Counted from the first letter of the stretch, positions 7,826 to 19,526 are shown. The stretch is 64,000 bases of DNA from Chelatococcus albus (GCF_030067675.1 NZ_JASJEV010000001.1:1-64000); one strand, 5' to 3'. The notes: generated from the letters alone by a model not told the origin. A program made the numbers and translations.

Positions 7826-8512
7826 TCAGGCGTTCAGGCGGTCGAGCGCGGCCCTGTTGCGGAGCACGACGTGGCGGCTCGCCGGCAGGGCGATGATCGC
7901 CTCGCGTTCAAGCTCCTTGAGCGTGCGCGATACCGTTTCGACCGTCAGCCCGAGATAGTCGGCGATGTCGCATCGCAGCATGGGCAGATCGATCTCGTTG
8001 CCGGGGGCACGGGAGGCCATGTCGAGGAGAAAGGTCGCGACCCGCTCGCGGGTGGTCTTGCGGCCCAGCACGAGCATGTGTTCCTGCGCCCGCTCGTGAT
8101 CCCGCAGCGTCGCCCAGACGACCCGATGGGCGAGGGGGGCGCCGCGCAGGACGAGCGCTTCCAGGTCACGTCGGGGATAGGCGATGGCGGTCGCGTCGGC
8201 AACGGCTTCGGCCGAGAAGCGGCGTTCCTCGCCCGCCTCCTGGCCAAAGAGGTCACCCGGCAGGTAGAAGGCGCCGACCTGCCGGCGTCCATCGGTCAGC
8301 ACCTTGTAGGTTCGGAAGGCGCCGGTAACGACCTTGTAGAAATAGGTCGGCCGATCGCCCTCGGCGTAGAGTTCCGCGTCTCTGGCAAAGGTTCGAAGGC
8401 TCCCGAGGCTCTCGAGTCCCCGTGGGCCTGCCGCGTCCTGCGGGTACAGGGCGCCGGCCGGGGCTGGGCGAACCACCCTCGCGGGGTGGCTCATCACCGC
8501 CGATGTCTGCAT
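7826..8512 (-). CDS. fixK: Crp/Fnr-family transcriptional regulator, FixK type
   Basis: A 228-aa Crp/Fnr regulator with an N-terminal cyclic-nucleotide-like beta-roll (about 40-130: LYAEGDRPTYFYKVVTGAFRTYKVL, GDLFGQEAG) and a C-terminal winged helix with DIADYLGLTVETVSRTLKELE, the recognition helix of the FNR/FixK group. The cysteine cluster that holds the Fe-S cluster in FNR and FnrN is absent, so it is FixK-like and does not sense oxygen directly. The ATG at 8512 is chosen because GAGGAGG lies 7 bases upstream; a TTG at 8530 is possible. Predicted to activate genes with TTGAY-N4-RTCAA boxes; three such boxes occur in this window. A strong hairpin follows the gene. Confidence 0.85.
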   Translation of the reverse strand: MQTSAVMSHPARVVRPAPAGALYPQDAAGPRGLESLGSLRTFARDAELYAEGDRPTYFYKVVTGAFRTYKVLTDGRRQVGAFYLPGDLFGQEAGEERRFSAEAVADATAIAYPRRDLEALVLRGAPLAHRVVWATLRDHERAQEHMLVLGRKTTRERVATFLLDMASRAPGNEIDLPMLRCDIADYLGLTVETVSRTLKELEREAIIALPASRHVVLRNRAALDRLNA

Positions 8513-8930
8513 GGAAGCCTCCTCGCCCAAAACCCTCTGCCCGTTGCTTACGCCCCACCGGGGGCTCCCGCCATTCAGGTCTCCCCCTAAGGGATATCGC
8601 GGATGCCGGCTGGTACTCCCGCCCCGACCAAAGGAAATGGGGCCTTCGCCGGCCCTGGGTTGCAGGGCGTCGGCGTCGTCCTTCCTTCCCGCCCCCGCGT
8701 GGTGCGAAGATTTGCCGATACCGTCCGGGCAGGGAGGGACGTCGCCATGGACGAGGTGTTTCGCTTCGCCGATCCGTCCGCGTCATGGCCGACGACGTCG
8801 ACCTTCCGGCCGGTTGCCGGGGACTGGCAAAGGCCGACATCGCGCGGGAACGGTCAATGGACCTCGGGACGAGCTGGCCTGTGTGGCGCGACCTGTTCGA
8901 CACAGCTCGTCGGCATATGAGCGGATGCTC
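8513..8930. other. intergenic stretch, no gene recognised
   Basis: About 420 bases between the FixK-type gene and the M28 peptidase gene. Open frames exist but none has a recognisable domain or a convincing ribosome site. I see no FixK box here. It should contain the fixK promoter. Confidence 0.4.
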
Positions 8931-9827
8931 TCAGATGCCCTCCCGGGCAAGCGTTGCCAGGGCGCGGAACAGGCCTTCCGTCATGCGCGCGAATTCGGGA
9001 TAGCACAGCTTCTCGGGCGTATCGTCGGCGTCGTGGTAGTAACGGTATCGGTAGAAGGCCGTGTCGGTGACCATGACGGCAGGATAGCCCTTTCTCCAGA
9101 AGGACCGGTGGTCGCTCCACGAGACGCCGGGGACGAATGCGAAGGTCGCCGTCGTCTCCAGGGGAAAGTCGCTTTGGGCGCGAAAGGCCGCCGCGAGCCG
9201 TCGCATCGCGGCGCGCGAGCGGAAGTTCGACACGAGGCCGATGAAGTTCGCGCGGTCGGGATGGAAGAGACCGAAGAGCGGCGGGTAGCCCTGGCTTCCC
9301 AATGCCTCGCTGTACCATCCGATGGTTTCCAGGCAGACCATGAGGCGGATGTCGTCTCCCCGACGGCGGGTCTCCTCGGCGTAGACCGCACTGCCCTGCA
9401 GCCGGCTGCGGAAGAACGGCGCCTCCTCGTTGACGAAGGCGACGAAGCGCACGGTCATGGCCGGGTCGAGCCCGGCGAACATGCGGGAGAGTTCGAGAAG
9501 GGCCGCGACACCGCTCCCGTTGTCGTTGGCGCCCGGGCTGCCGGCGACCGTGTCGTAATGCGCGCCGACGAGGAGGATTTCACGCTCGCGCGCACCGCCC
9601 CTGCGCACCGCTTCGAGGTTTGCGCAGGGGAGCCCCGCCACCGTGTAGGCGATGCGCGCCACGGCATAGCCCTGGGCGCCCCACTCGTTCTCGATGTAGG
9701 ACGCCGCCGCCTGCAGGGCTTCGCGGCGCCAGACATGGCGCTCGCCGATGTCTCCCGCGAGCCGGTGGACGTGGCCTCGCAGGCGGCTCTCCAGCGTCTC
9801 CTCCGTCGTGCCCCTGCCGGCAGCCAT
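8931..9827 (-). CDS. M28-family zinc peptidase
   Basis: A 298-aa protein with the M28 aminopeptidase metal-site motifs in order: GAHYDTV (His and Asp), PGANDNGSG (bridging Asp), FVNEEAPFF (catalytic Glu-Glu), an Asp in VMVTDTAFYRY, and YYHDADDTPEKL (final His). It should hydrolyse N-terminal residues or short peptides using two zinc ions. No clear signal peptide is visible, so a cytoplasmic location is likely. The start at 9827 is supported by GGGAG about 10 bases upstream; an upstream start at 9902 would add 25 Arg/Pro-rich residues. It follows the acyl carrier protein gene by 94 bases on the same strand and may be the last gene of the ATPase-E2-ACP operon. Confidence 0.88.
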   Translation of the reverse strand: MAAGRGTTEETLESRLRGHVHRLAGDIGERHVWRREALQAAASYIENEWGAQGYAVARIAYTVAGLPCANLEAVRRGGAREREILLVGAHYDTVAGSPGANDNGSGVAALLELSRMFAGLDPAMTVRFVAFVNEEAPFFRSRLQGSAVYAEETRRRGDDIRLMVCLETIGWYSEALGSQGYPPLFGLFHPDRANFIGLVSNFRSRAAMRRLAAAFRAQSDFPLETTATFAFVPGVSWSDHRSFWRKGYPAVMVTDTAFYRYRYYHDADDTPEKLCYPEFARMTEGLFRALATLAREGI

Positions 9828-9921
9828 GAACACGTCTCCCGGGTTTGCGCGGCACCGATCCCACGGTCGGCCATCCGGCCGTCGCGGGAGCCGGCCGGAC
9901 ATCGCTCACCGGCCCGAAGAA

Positions 9922-10197
9922 TCATCCCGGCGACGCCTTGCCCGGAAACCCGGCGGCGAGCCTGGTGCGCAGATAGAACTCCGCCCGGTCGAGCGTCGCC
10001 AGCTCCGGATAGTCCGTCTCGGGGATGTCGATGTCGAGGCGGCGATGCAGCGCCGCGATGAGGTTGAGGAAGTCCTTCGAGTCGATGTCGCACGCCTCCT
10101 GCAGGTCGGCGCGAGGATCGACGGCATCGAGATCGACCTCGGGAGCGATGCGGGCGAGTTCTTCGCGGATCGTTGCGGCGATGTCTGGCGACGTCAT
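9922..10197 (-). CDS. acyl carrier protein-like, phosphopantetheine attachment
   Basis: A 91-aa small acidic protein with an ACP fold. The segment EACDIDSKDFLNLIAALHRR carries the D-S motif where the serine accepts 4'-phosphopantetheine. The ATG overlaps the stop of the E2-like gene (ATGA), so the two are translationally coupled. Short ACPs next to 2-oxoacid dehydrogenase E2 genes recur in alphaproteobacteria, where the ACP may receive an acyl group or replace the lipoyl carrier. This is a specialised ACP, not the fatty-acid AcpP, judging by its neighbours. The acyl partner is unknown. Confidence 0.8.
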   Translation of the reverse strand: MTSPDIAATIREELARIAPEVDLDAVDPRADLQEACDIDSKDFLNLIAALHRRLDIDIPETDYPELATLDRAEFYLRTRLAAGFPGKASPG

Positions 10198-11018
10198 AGG
10201 GCCACCGGTCGTTGCAGCAGGCGGTCGACCTCGGCGAGGAACAGGACACCGCGATGCCCATCGCTCGCACGATGGTCGGCGGCAAGCGTCACCGTCGGAC
10301 GGGGGACAACCCTGCCTTCGCTGACCCTGGGCCGATCGATGGCCTTGCCGAAGCCGACGATCGCGACCTGGGGCGGGTAGATTACGCCGAAGAGGGTCTC
10401 GACGCCGCGCTCGCCGAGACGCGATACGGCAATGGTCGGATCGGCGATCTCCGAGCCGCGGAACCGGCCGGCACGAACGCGGGCGACGAGGTCGCGCATT
10501 CTCGCCATCAGGGTGTCGAGATCGAGGTCGGCGGTATCGTGGATCGCCGGCGCGACGAGGCCGCCGCCACGGATCGTCACCGCCACACCGGCATGAAGGG
10601 CCGGGCTCGGGCGAAAGCTCCCCTCCGCGAAGAATCCGTTGAATTCGGGGAAGCGGCGGATGCCGAGGGCCGTCGCCTTGATGAACAGGGCGCCGAGCAG
10701 GAGCCGCTGCTCGGGAGGCCGAGACGCGGTGACCTCGGTCAGCCGGTCCCTTGCCGCCGCGACGTCGATACCATGCGCGAGATAGTAGTGGGGGATTTCG
10801 CGTTTCGAACGCGAAATCGCGGCGGCGATCGCCGCGCGCATCGGCTCGAAGCCGGCACCTTTCGGCTGAGCGGGCGTCGCTTCGGTGCGGGAAGCGGGCC
10901 GGTGGGCCGCTTCGACATCGGCCCGCAGGATAGCGCCCCGGGGACCCGACCCTGTCAGGCCGGCCACCTCGATCCCGATCTCGGCAGCGAGCTTGCGTGC
11001 GGCTGGGGAGGCGCGCAC
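10194..11018 (-). CDS. 2-oxoacid dehydrogenase E2-type acyltransferase lacking a lipoyl domain
   Basis: From a GTG start the 274-aa protein begins with an E3-binding domain (RASPAARKLAAEIGI, GSGPRGAILRADVEAA) followed by the trimeric acyltransferase core ending in ADHRASDGHRG, which carries the H-x3-D-G active site. E2 proteins normally have one to three lipoyl domains before this; none is present. The frame stays open upstream to about 11143 and encodes a Pro/Ala-rich linker-like stretch, then meets a stop at the 3' end of the P-type ATPase gene. The lipoyl part was either deleted or never present. No E1 or E3 genes are nearby. The stop overlaps the ATG of a small ACP gene, so the ACP may serve as acyl carrier. 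Confidence 0.82.
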   Translation of the reverse strand: MRASPAARKLAAEIGIEVAGLTGSGPRGAILRADVEAAHRPASRTEATPAQPKGAGFEPMRAAIAAAISRSKREIPHYYLAHGIDVAAARDRLTEVTASRPPEQRLLLGALFIKATALGIRRFPEFNGFFAEGSFRPSPALHAGVAVTIRGGGLVAPAIHDTADLDLDTLMARMRDLVARVRAGRFRGSEIADPTIAVSRLGERGVETLFGVIYPPQVAIVGFGKAIDRPRVSEGRVVPRPTVTLAADHRASDGHRGVLFLAEVDRLLQRPVAL

Positions 11019-11144
11019 GCGCGTCGCCCCGGACGGAACAGGGGGGATCGACGGGCGAGCAGCCGGCTGCGCCTCCAGTGCTTCCTGCGGGACAGGGGCG
11101 CGGGGCGGCGGCCGCCCATCGTCCCCGATGGAACGGACGGCGCC

Positions 11145-13883
<2,739 letters not shown>

Positions 13884-14198
13884 GCGCCGCCGCTCCGCAA
13901 AACCTTGGCAGATCCATCATGCCGCCGGCCGGCAGGGGATTGTGTTGACATGCGTCAATCGGCCGGCGCGCGCCGATCCAGAGGCCTCCGGGGTCTCGGC
14001 AGGTGAGCGGTGCAACGCCCGGCAGGGGCGAGCCGGCGGACCGAGCCTTGGGCTTTCGCGCCGCGCCGCGGGACGCGCCTGAACGAGGCAGGTCGCCCGC
14101 GCCCTCGATCAGGGAGCCGATATCCCCAGCGACGGTGCGACAGCGCGGGTCTCCGGTCGGAGCTGGGGCCCGGCCCGTTCCAAGCGGCCGACCGAACC
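13884..14198. other. intergenic region upstream of P-type ATPase
   Basis: About 315 bases. It holds the FixK-type box at 13945-13958 and the ATPase promoter. The remainder, up to the methyltransferase stop, shows no recognisable gene. Confidence 0.5.
13945..13958. promoter_or_regulatory. FixK/FNR-type box upstream of P-type ATPase
   Basis: TTGACATGCGTCAA fits TTGAY-N4-RTCAA exactly and is centred about 68 bases before the ATPase start codon, compatible with an activator site near position -41 of a short leader. Confidence 0.75.
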
Positions 14199-14966
14199 CT
14201 ATCGCGTCGCCACGAGTGCGAAGCGGCGGCTGGCCGCGAGGCGGAGGGCGTCGTGGAGCGGGGCGTGGCGTTGCTGCGCCCTCAGGATCGGGCGGTGGTC
14301 CAGGGGGCGCACGGAGGAGAACCCTGCGGCCAGCAGCATCGCGGACAGGCGTTGGAAGGTCAGCCCGTCGCCGAAGGGGAGGCGGCCGAGGATGGCCTTG
14401 TGCGTGTCGAGCTGATCGGGCGGCGTGTGCCTGTCCGCCCCGGCCCATGCCCGCATGAGGTCCGACAGGAGATACATCAGGCGCCCGAGCCGCGAGACAT
14501 TGGCCCAGTCGCCGTCGATCACCACCAGACGCCCGCCCGGCTTCAGCACGCGATGCCATTCGGCGAAGGCGGCCTGCGGGTCCGTCAGGGTCCAGACCAG
14601 GTGGCGGGTCACCAAGGCGTCGAAGCGCTCGTCGTCCTCGGTCAGCCGTTCGGCGTCGCACAGGTAGATCGAGGCCGCCGCGCCGTGCTTGGCCCTGGCC
14701 TTCGCGATCATCGCCTCGGAAAAGTCGATTGCGGTCACCCGGTGGCCGGCCGCGAGCAGGGCGCGCGTCACTTCCCCCGTGCCGCAGGCGAGATCGAGCA
14801 CCGAGAGGGGGTGCTGGCCGAGGGCATCCCCGAGGACCCGCCGCCAGGCCGCAAGTTCGGCATCAGACTTGATGGCGTGTCCGACGGACTGGTCGAAGCT
14901 CTCCGCGCGGGCCGACCAGTAGGCGCGGATCTCCTCCTTGAGGGCGTAGTTCATGCGCTCCGACAT
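14199..14966 (-). CDS. class I SAM-dependent methyltransferase
   Basis: A 255-aa protein with a Rossmann-type SAM-binding fold. Motif I is LDLACGTGEVTRALL, the acidic motif II follows at TAIDFSEAMIAKA, and the LKPGGRLVVIDGDW strand is the usual post-I motif of UbiE/BioC-like methyltransferases. Placed last in an operon with an iron/siderophore-type ABC importer: the ATPase gene stop is only 26 bases upstream. This suggests the enzyme modifies the imported chelate or a corrinoid or opine-type metallophore, but the substrate is unknown. The ATG at 14966 is the first good start after the ATPase stop; a second ATG lies four codons later. Confidence 0.82.
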   Translation of the reverse strand: MSERMNYALKEEIRAYWSARAESFDQSVGHAIKSDAELAAWRRVLGDALGQHPLSVLDLACGTGEVTRALLAAGHRVTAIDFSEAMIAKARAKHGAAASIYLCDAERLTEDDERFDALVTRHLVWTLTDPQAAFAEWHRVLKPGGRLVVIDGDWANVSRLGRLMYLLSDLMRAWAGADRHTPPDQLDTHKAILGRLPFGDGLTFQRLSAMLLAAGFSSVRPLDHRPILRAQQRHAPLHDALRLAASRRFALVATR

Positions 14967-14992
14967 GGATGGCGTCTCGTCTGGCTTGGCGC

Positions 14993-15757
14993 TCAGGCTG
15001 CTGACGGGCTGCGCGAGGACCCTTCGACGACGACGTAGGGCATCCCGCCGTCGCCGCCCTCGATGCGCGCCGTGATGTCGTACACCTCGCCGAGGAGTGC
15101 GGTGGTGATGACCTCTCGCGGCACGCCGATGGCCTTGAGCCGCCCTCCGGCCAGCACCATCACGCGGTCGGCGAAGCGCAGCGCCTGATTGATGTCGTGC
15201 AGCGAAGCCAGCACGCAGATCCGCCGCTCGCGGGCGAGGCGCTTCAGGAGTGACAGGACTTCGAACTGCCGGTGCAGATCGAGGGCGCTGGTGGGCTCGT
15301 CGAGGAGCAGGATCTGGGGGGCGCGCACCAATGTCTGGGCGATGGAGACGAGCTGTCGCTGGCCGCCGCTCAGCTCGCCGAGCCCCCGGAAGGCGAGATG
15401 CTCGATCTCCAGATCGTGCAGCACCGCGTCGATGGCGGCGAGGTCCCGCTCTCCGACCCGCCAGGAACTGCCCTGCTTGCGGGCCAGCACGATCGACTCG
15501 TAGACCGTCAGGACCGCATTGGTCGCCGCGTCCTGCGGCAGGTAGCACGGCCGGCAGCCCGCGCGGCCGGTGATCCTGATCTCGCCCGCGCCGGCGAGGA
15601 GCCCGGCAATGCGCCGGAACAGGGTCGACTTGCCGGCGGCGTTCGGACCGATCACGGCGATGACTTCGCCGGCGTGCAGCGGGGGCGTCGAGATATCGGC
15701 CAGAATCTCCCGCTGCCCGTAGCGCACGCCGACGCAGCTGAGCTGCAGCGTCACCAT
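14993..15757 (-). CDS. iron-siderophore/cobalamin-type ABC transporter ATPase (FecE/BtuD-like)
   Basis: A 254-aa ABC ATPase with Walker A GPNAAGKST, Q-loop YLPQD, signature LSGGQRQ, Walker B ILLLDEPTSALD and the switch His in ASLHDINQAL. The spacing and the short length match FecE/FhuC/BtuD-type importer ATPases. It overlaps the permease gene by 7 bases and sits between permease and methyltransferase in a four-gene operon (binding protein, permease, ATPase, methyltransferase). It would energise uptake across the inner membrane. Confidence 0.92.
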   Translation of the reverse strand: MVTLQLSCVGVRYGQREILADISTPPLHAGEVIAVIGPNAAGKSTLFRRIAGLLAGAGEIRITGRAGCRPCYLPQDAATNAVLTVYESIVLARKQGSSWRVGERDLAAIDAVLHDLEIEHLAFRGLGELSGGQRQLVSIAQTLVRAPQILLLDEPTSALDLHRQFEVLSLLKRLARERRICVLASLHDINQALRFADRVMVLAGGRLKAIGVPREVITTALLGEVYDITARIEGGDGGMPYVVVEGSSRSPSAA

Positions 15758-16824
15758 GACCGCCTCCGGTTCGTGAGAATGAGGCTGAAAAAGAACGGCA
15801 CGCCGACCAGGGCGGTGACGATGCTGATGGGGAAGATCAGTCCGGGGATGAGCGACTTGCTGACCACTGAGGAGGCGGAGAGCATGAGCGCCCCGGCGAG
15901 CGCGGAGGCGGGCAGGAAGTAGCGCTGGTCTTCGCCGATCAGAATGCGGGCGATGTGCGGGCCGACGAGGCCGACGAAGCCGATGGTGCCCACGAAGGCC
16001 ACCGGCACGGCGGCGGCCAGGCTGACCAGCATCATCGTCTCGAGCCTCAGCCGGCGGGTGTCGACGCCGAAGCTCGCTGCCTTCTCGTCGCCGAGCCGCA
16101 GCGCGGTCAGCGCCCAGGCCCGGCGGGCGAAGAGCGGCAGGCAGAGGGCGAGCACGCCGGCCGTCATCGCGAGCTTCGACCAGGTGGCCTTGCCGAGGCT
16201 GCCCATCATCCAGAAGACCACCGCCCCGAGCGCCTGCTCGGAGGCGAAGAACTGCAGGAGGGCGAGGAGTGCGTTGAAGGTGAAGACGAGGGCGATGCCG
16301 AGCAGCACGACGGTCTCGGTGGTCACCCCCTGCCGTTGGCTGAGCAGGTGGATCAGCATGGCCGCGCCCATGGCGACCACGAAGGCGTTGAGCGGCACCA
16401 CGAACTCGAGCGCCGACGGGACGATGGCAACGCCGAACACCAGCGCGAGCGACGCTCCGAAGCCGGCGGCAGCCGAGATGCCGAGCGTAAAGGGACTCGC
16501 CAGCGGGTTGTTGAGGATGGTCTGCATCTGCGCACCCGCGACCGAGAGCGCGGCGCCGACGACGACGGCCATCAGCGCGACCGGCAGGCGGATGTCCCAG
16601 ATCACCACGCGGGTCTGGACCGGGACGCTGTCGGGCCGGGCGAGGGCGGAGAGTACCTCGCTGACGCCGTAGCGCGCCGGGCCGATCATCATGTCGGCCA
16701 CGAGGCTCGCCGCGAGCAACAGCGCAATTGCCAGGAGGATCGCCCGCTTGCGGGTGCCGAGCGTCCGATAGCCCTCCCGCGCGGCGGGCGCGCGGGAGAT
16801 GGCGGCGAGGGACGCGTCGGTCAC
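15751..16824 (-). CDS. FecCD-family ABC transporter permease
   Basis: A 357-aa inner-membrane permease with about ten hydrophobic helices and FecCD hallmarks (RLPVALMAVVVGAALSVAGAQMQ, NPLASPFTLGISAAAGFGAS, GFVGLVGPHIAR). One permease gene implies a homodimer, as in BtuC. The GTG at 16824 is chosen because it overlaps the stop of the binding-protein gene (GTGA), the usual coupling here; the frame stays open further upstream inside that gene. The final helices and NRRRSW tail look complete. Confidence 0.92.
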   Translation of the reverse strand: MTDASLAAISRAPAAREGYRTLGTRKRAILLAIALLLAASLVADMMIGPARYGVSEVLSALARPDSVPVQTRVVIWDIRLPVALMAVVVGAALSVAGAQMQTILNNPLASPFTLGISAAAGFGASLALVFGVAIVPSALEFVVPLNAFVVAMGAAMLIHLLSQRQGVTTETVVLLGIALVFTFNALLALLQFFASEQALGAVVFWMMGSLGKATWSKLAMTAGVLALCLPLFARRAWALTALRLGDEKAASFGVDTRRLRLETMMLVSLAAAVPVAFVGTIGFVGLVGPHIARILIGEDQRYFLPASALAGALMLSASSVVSKSLIPGLIFPISIVTALVGVPFFFSLILTNRRRSW

Positions 16825-17957
16825 TGGCGGGCCTCCAGCGAGACCCAGTAGCCGGGGCGATAGGCGAGGGGGAGGAAGCGCTCGTGCAGCTCGGCCATGG
16901 TCTTGCCCGGGTCGAGGTCGCGGAAGATCTCCGGATGCAGCCACTTGGCGATCGCCTGGATGGCCACGAACTGATAGGGGCTGTTGTAGAACTGGTGCCA
17001 GATGGCGTGGACCCGGCCGGTCCTGACGGCGTTGACGCCGGTGAAGGCGGGGCGCGTCATAAGATTGGCGAGCTTGCGGCGGGCCTCAGCCTCGTCCGCT
17101 CCGGGGCCGACCCCGACCCAGGCGCCGCCGGGCACGTACGCGTCCCAGCTCGCGCCGGTCACGATGACGACGTCCGGGTTGGCGGATACGATCTGCTCGG
17201 GGTTGACCACGCCGAAGGTGCCGGGGATCAGGTCGGCCGCGAGATTGCGCCCGCCGGCGATCTCGACCATCAGGCCGAAGTTCTCCCTACCGAAGGACAT
17301 GCAGCAGGTATCGGAATAGCCGCCCGCCCGGTCGACCATGACGAGGGGCTTCTGCAGCGATGCCTGCTTCAGGCGGTCCGTCACGCGGGCGATTTCCTTC
17401 GCCCGGTAGGCGATGAACTCCTCGGCCACCTCCTCCTTGCCGAACAGCTTGCCCATCAGGCGCATGGAGGTCTCGGTGTTCTCGAACGGCTTCTCGCGGA
17501 AGTCGACATAGACGACGGGAATGCCGACGGAGGAAAGCGTCTCGACGAGCCGCGCCTCCTCGACGGCAACCTTGGCCTCGATGTTCATGAACAGGACATC
17601 CGGCTTCAAGGTGACAGCCTGCTCGACGTCGAACACGCCTTCCTTCATGCCACCGAAGGTCGGGAGCGTTGCGAGGCGGGGAAACTTCTCCACATAGGCC
17701 TTGTAGTTCAGCGGATCGGCCTTCGAGAGATCGTCGCGCCAGCCAACGACGCGGCGCGAGGGATCGTCCCGGTCGAGCGCCGCGACCAGGTAGATCTGCC
17801 GGCCTTCCCCGAGAATGACCCGCTCGACCGGCGCCTTCACGGTCACGCTGCGCCCGGCGACGTCGGTCACCGTCACAGTTTCAGCCGCCGAGGCGAAGGA
17901 CACCGCCAGGGCACTGACGAGGGACGCCAATAGCGCCGCCAAAGAAAGGAATCTCAT
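16821..17957 (-). CDS. iron-siderophore/corrinoid ABC substrate-binding protein
   Basis: A 378-aa protein with a signal peptide (MRFLSLAALLASLVSALAVSFASA, cleavage near 24) and a type III periplasmic binding fold: TVTDVAGRSVTVKAPVERVIL at the start, LKPDVLFMN in the first lobe and ANPDVVIVTGASWD in the second, joined by a long helix. The family carries ferric siderophores, heme or vitamin B12. It heads the operon with the permease, ATPase and methyltransferase. The promoter region upstream is AT-rich and carries a candidate iron-responsive element (18050-18063) also found before the fecI-like gene at 59 kb. Ligand identity cannot be read from sequence. Confidence 0.9.
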   Translation of the reverse strand: MRFLSLAALLASLVSALAVSFASAAETVTVTDVAGRSVTVKAPVERVILGEGRQIYLVAALDRDDPSRRVVGWRDDLSKADPLNYKAYVEKFPRLATLPTFGGMKEGVFDVEQAVTLKPDVLFMNIEAKVAVEEARLVETLSSVGIPVVYVDFREKPFENTETSMRLMGKLFGKEEVAEEFIAYRAKEIARVTDRLKQASLQKPLVMVDRAGGYSDTCCMSFGRENFGLMVEIAGGRNLAADLIPGTFGVVNPEQIVSANPDVVIVTGASWDAYVPGGAWVGVGPGADEAEARRKLANLMTRPAFTGVNAVRTGRVHAIWHQFYNSPYQFVAIQAIAKWLHPEIFRDLDPGKTMAELHERFLPLAYRPGYWVSLEARQ

Positions 17958-18049
17958 CTAAGCCTCATGCTGACAAATGCCGGTCTGGCGCATACGAAAA
18001 GAGAAAATCTCGGTCAACAACTATATATTGGAAGTATTATAAGAAAATA

Positions 18050-18063
18050 TTGGAATGTTTCTA
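18050..18063 (+). promoter_or_regulatory. candidate iron-responsive element upstream of ABC importer operon
   Basis: TTGGAATGTTTCTA lies about 93 bases before the binding-protein start codon in an AT-rich patch. Its GAA-N3-TTC core resembles Irr-type (ICE) sites. The same TTGGAATGTTT-N-TA string occurs on the minus strand at 59063-59077 upstream of the fecI-like gene. Confidence 0.45.
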
Positions 18064-18169
18064 TTTTCCGGCAACTTGCGATATGCGGGTGCGTTGCCGG
18101 CGTGTCGACCGAGGATGCAAGGCGCGCCTCGATCGGAGCGATCCCCGCCGGCCGCGCGCGCACTTCGTT

Positions 18170-18375
18170 GGCGATCAGGTCACCATGCGCGCAGATGCGC
18201 CCCGCGCTGATCGTCTCGAGGTGCCTGGCGCAGCGCAGCATCGTGGACTTGCTGGCCCCGGACGGCCGAGCAGCGCCACCCTCTCGCCGGCGGCGACGGT
18301 GAAGGAGACGTCCGCGAGGCGGGGCAGCTGCTCCGGATCCTGGAAATGCCGAGGACTGAAACGGCTGCCGTCATG
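18170..18375 (-). pseudogene. N-terminal fragment of amino-acid ABC transporter ATPase, frameshifted
   Basis: On the minus strand 18365-18260 reads HFQDPEQLPRLADVSFTVAAGERVALLG, a typical start of a polar-amino-acid ABC ATPase. One missing C in the Walker A codons then shifts the frame; restoring it gives GPSGASKST followed by MLRCARHLETISAGRI. The match fades by about 18170 and the rest of the gene is gone. It lies directly downstream of a permease fragment of the same type of transporter. Confidence 0.65.
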
Positions 18376-18640
18376 ATCGGCGTCCTCGACGCTGGGGGAA
18401 CAGCATTTGGAGCGTTGTCTGCAGGGCTGTCGTGAAGACCGTCATGACGAGGGACCAGATCGCGGCAACCGCCAGCAGTTCGACGACGCGGACGTTGGAG
18501 AAGTGGATGTCGGTGACGATGCGCATGGGCTCGAGATGGCCGACCGCCGAGACGAGCGACGTCGATTTCAGCAGCATGACGCACTGGTTGCCCGTGGCTG
18601 GAATGATGATCCGCCCCGCCTGCGGGATGATCACCAGCCC
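18371..18640 (-). pseudogene. C-terminal fragment of amino-acid ABC transporter permease
   Basis: About 89 residues match the end of HisM/GlnP-type permeases: IIPQAGRIIIPATGNQ, LLKSTSLVSAVG (the EAA-like loop and following segment) and the final helix VVELLAVAAIWSLVMTVFTTALQ. The N-terminal half and a start codon are missing. The ATPase fragment follows immediately, so this is the remnant of a permease-ATPase gene pair. Confidence 0.65.
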
Positions 18641-18758
18641 CGACGCGGCCGCCGCAGGCAGCGATGACCGCGTTCGGCATTCCGGGGATTGTGCTCGCAG
18701 GGCGAGGGGCCGAGCGTCGTGATCGGGCATGCAATCCCCGAACGGCCAGGGGCCCACG

Positions 18759-19325
18759 TCACCGCTCCAATCCGGGTGGCGGCTGTTCGGCCGGTGCTGC
18801 GGCCAGAATGGGGGCGACGAGCCGGAGGGCGTGGTCGATTTCCTCCGTCCGGATCGCGCCGATGCCGAAGGCGAGCCCCTTCCAGCGGCCGTCCAAAATG
18901 GCGTAGCTCTCCAGGGGCTCGATCGCCAGTCCGAGGTGGGAGAGGGCCGTCGCAATCCCTTCGGGTGCCTGCGCGGTGCGCAGCCGGACGGAGAGATGCC
19001 GGCCCGCAGCCGAGGGGATCGGCTCGACATGTCCGGAGCAGTGGCGCCCGAGGGCTTCACTCAGTGCCGCCCGCCGTTCGGCATAGAGCCTGCGCATGGC
19101 GCGGACGTGTTTCGCCAGATGCCCTTCGGCGATGAAGTCCGCGAGGGCGTCCTGGGCGACGAGCGCCGGAAAGCCGTCCGCCAGCTGCCTGGCCCTGACG
19201 AGGGCCGGAAGCGCCCAGGCGGGGGCGACCAGATAGCCGAGCCTCAGAGCCGGCAGCATGCTTTTCGAGAAGGTCCCGACGTAGAAGACCGAGCCGCTGC
19301 GGTCGAGCGTCTGGAGAGCCTCCAT
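18759..19325 (-). pseudogene. C-terminal fragment of MocR/PdxR-type regulator
   Basis: About 188 residues match the aminotransferase-like C-terminal half of MocR regulators, with the PLP-lysine motif VFYVGTFSKSMLPALRLGYLVAP near its start, and end naturally. The GntR-type winged helix and the first half of the aminotransferase fold are absent. Upstream sequence is unrelated. A frame of this size could be translated but would lack DNA binding. Confidence 0.7.
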
Positions 19326-19329
19326 GGGC

Positions 19330-19460
19330 CGCCCGCCTGCTCGTGCTCGTGACCGGTGGCACCGCGCCCTTCGGCGCCGTGGCTGGTCATCTGTGGACCC
19401 GCGCGCTGCTCGGTCTCGCCATCGTCGCGACGACCAGGCGCCGGGAAAGGCCCGGCCGGC
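19330..19460 (+). pseudogene. possible fragment of an MFS-type transporter
   Basis: Reading from about 19333 gives RLLVLVTGGTAPFGAVAGHLW followed by RALLGLAIVATTRRR, which looks like a short piece of an exporter of the major facilitator family near a G-T-x-P-x-G loop. It is too short for certainty and has no start or stop of its own. It abuts the MocR fragment. Confidence 0.25.
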
Positions 19461-19526
19461 CGGTCATCGGCCCCGCGCCGCAGGGCCGATCGCGCCGATG
19501 GCCGATCAGTGTGAACTGACCCCCGC

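Noticed and set aside
7826-8512. oxygen-sensing FNR/FnrN
   Set aside because: The N-terminal cysteine cluster needed for the Fe-S cluster is missing, so a FixK-type call is preferred.
8603-8920. possible small gene between fixK and the M28 peptidase
   Set aside because: No ribosome site, no conserved-looking segment, Arg/Pro/Gly-rich translation typical of noncoding GC-rich DNA.
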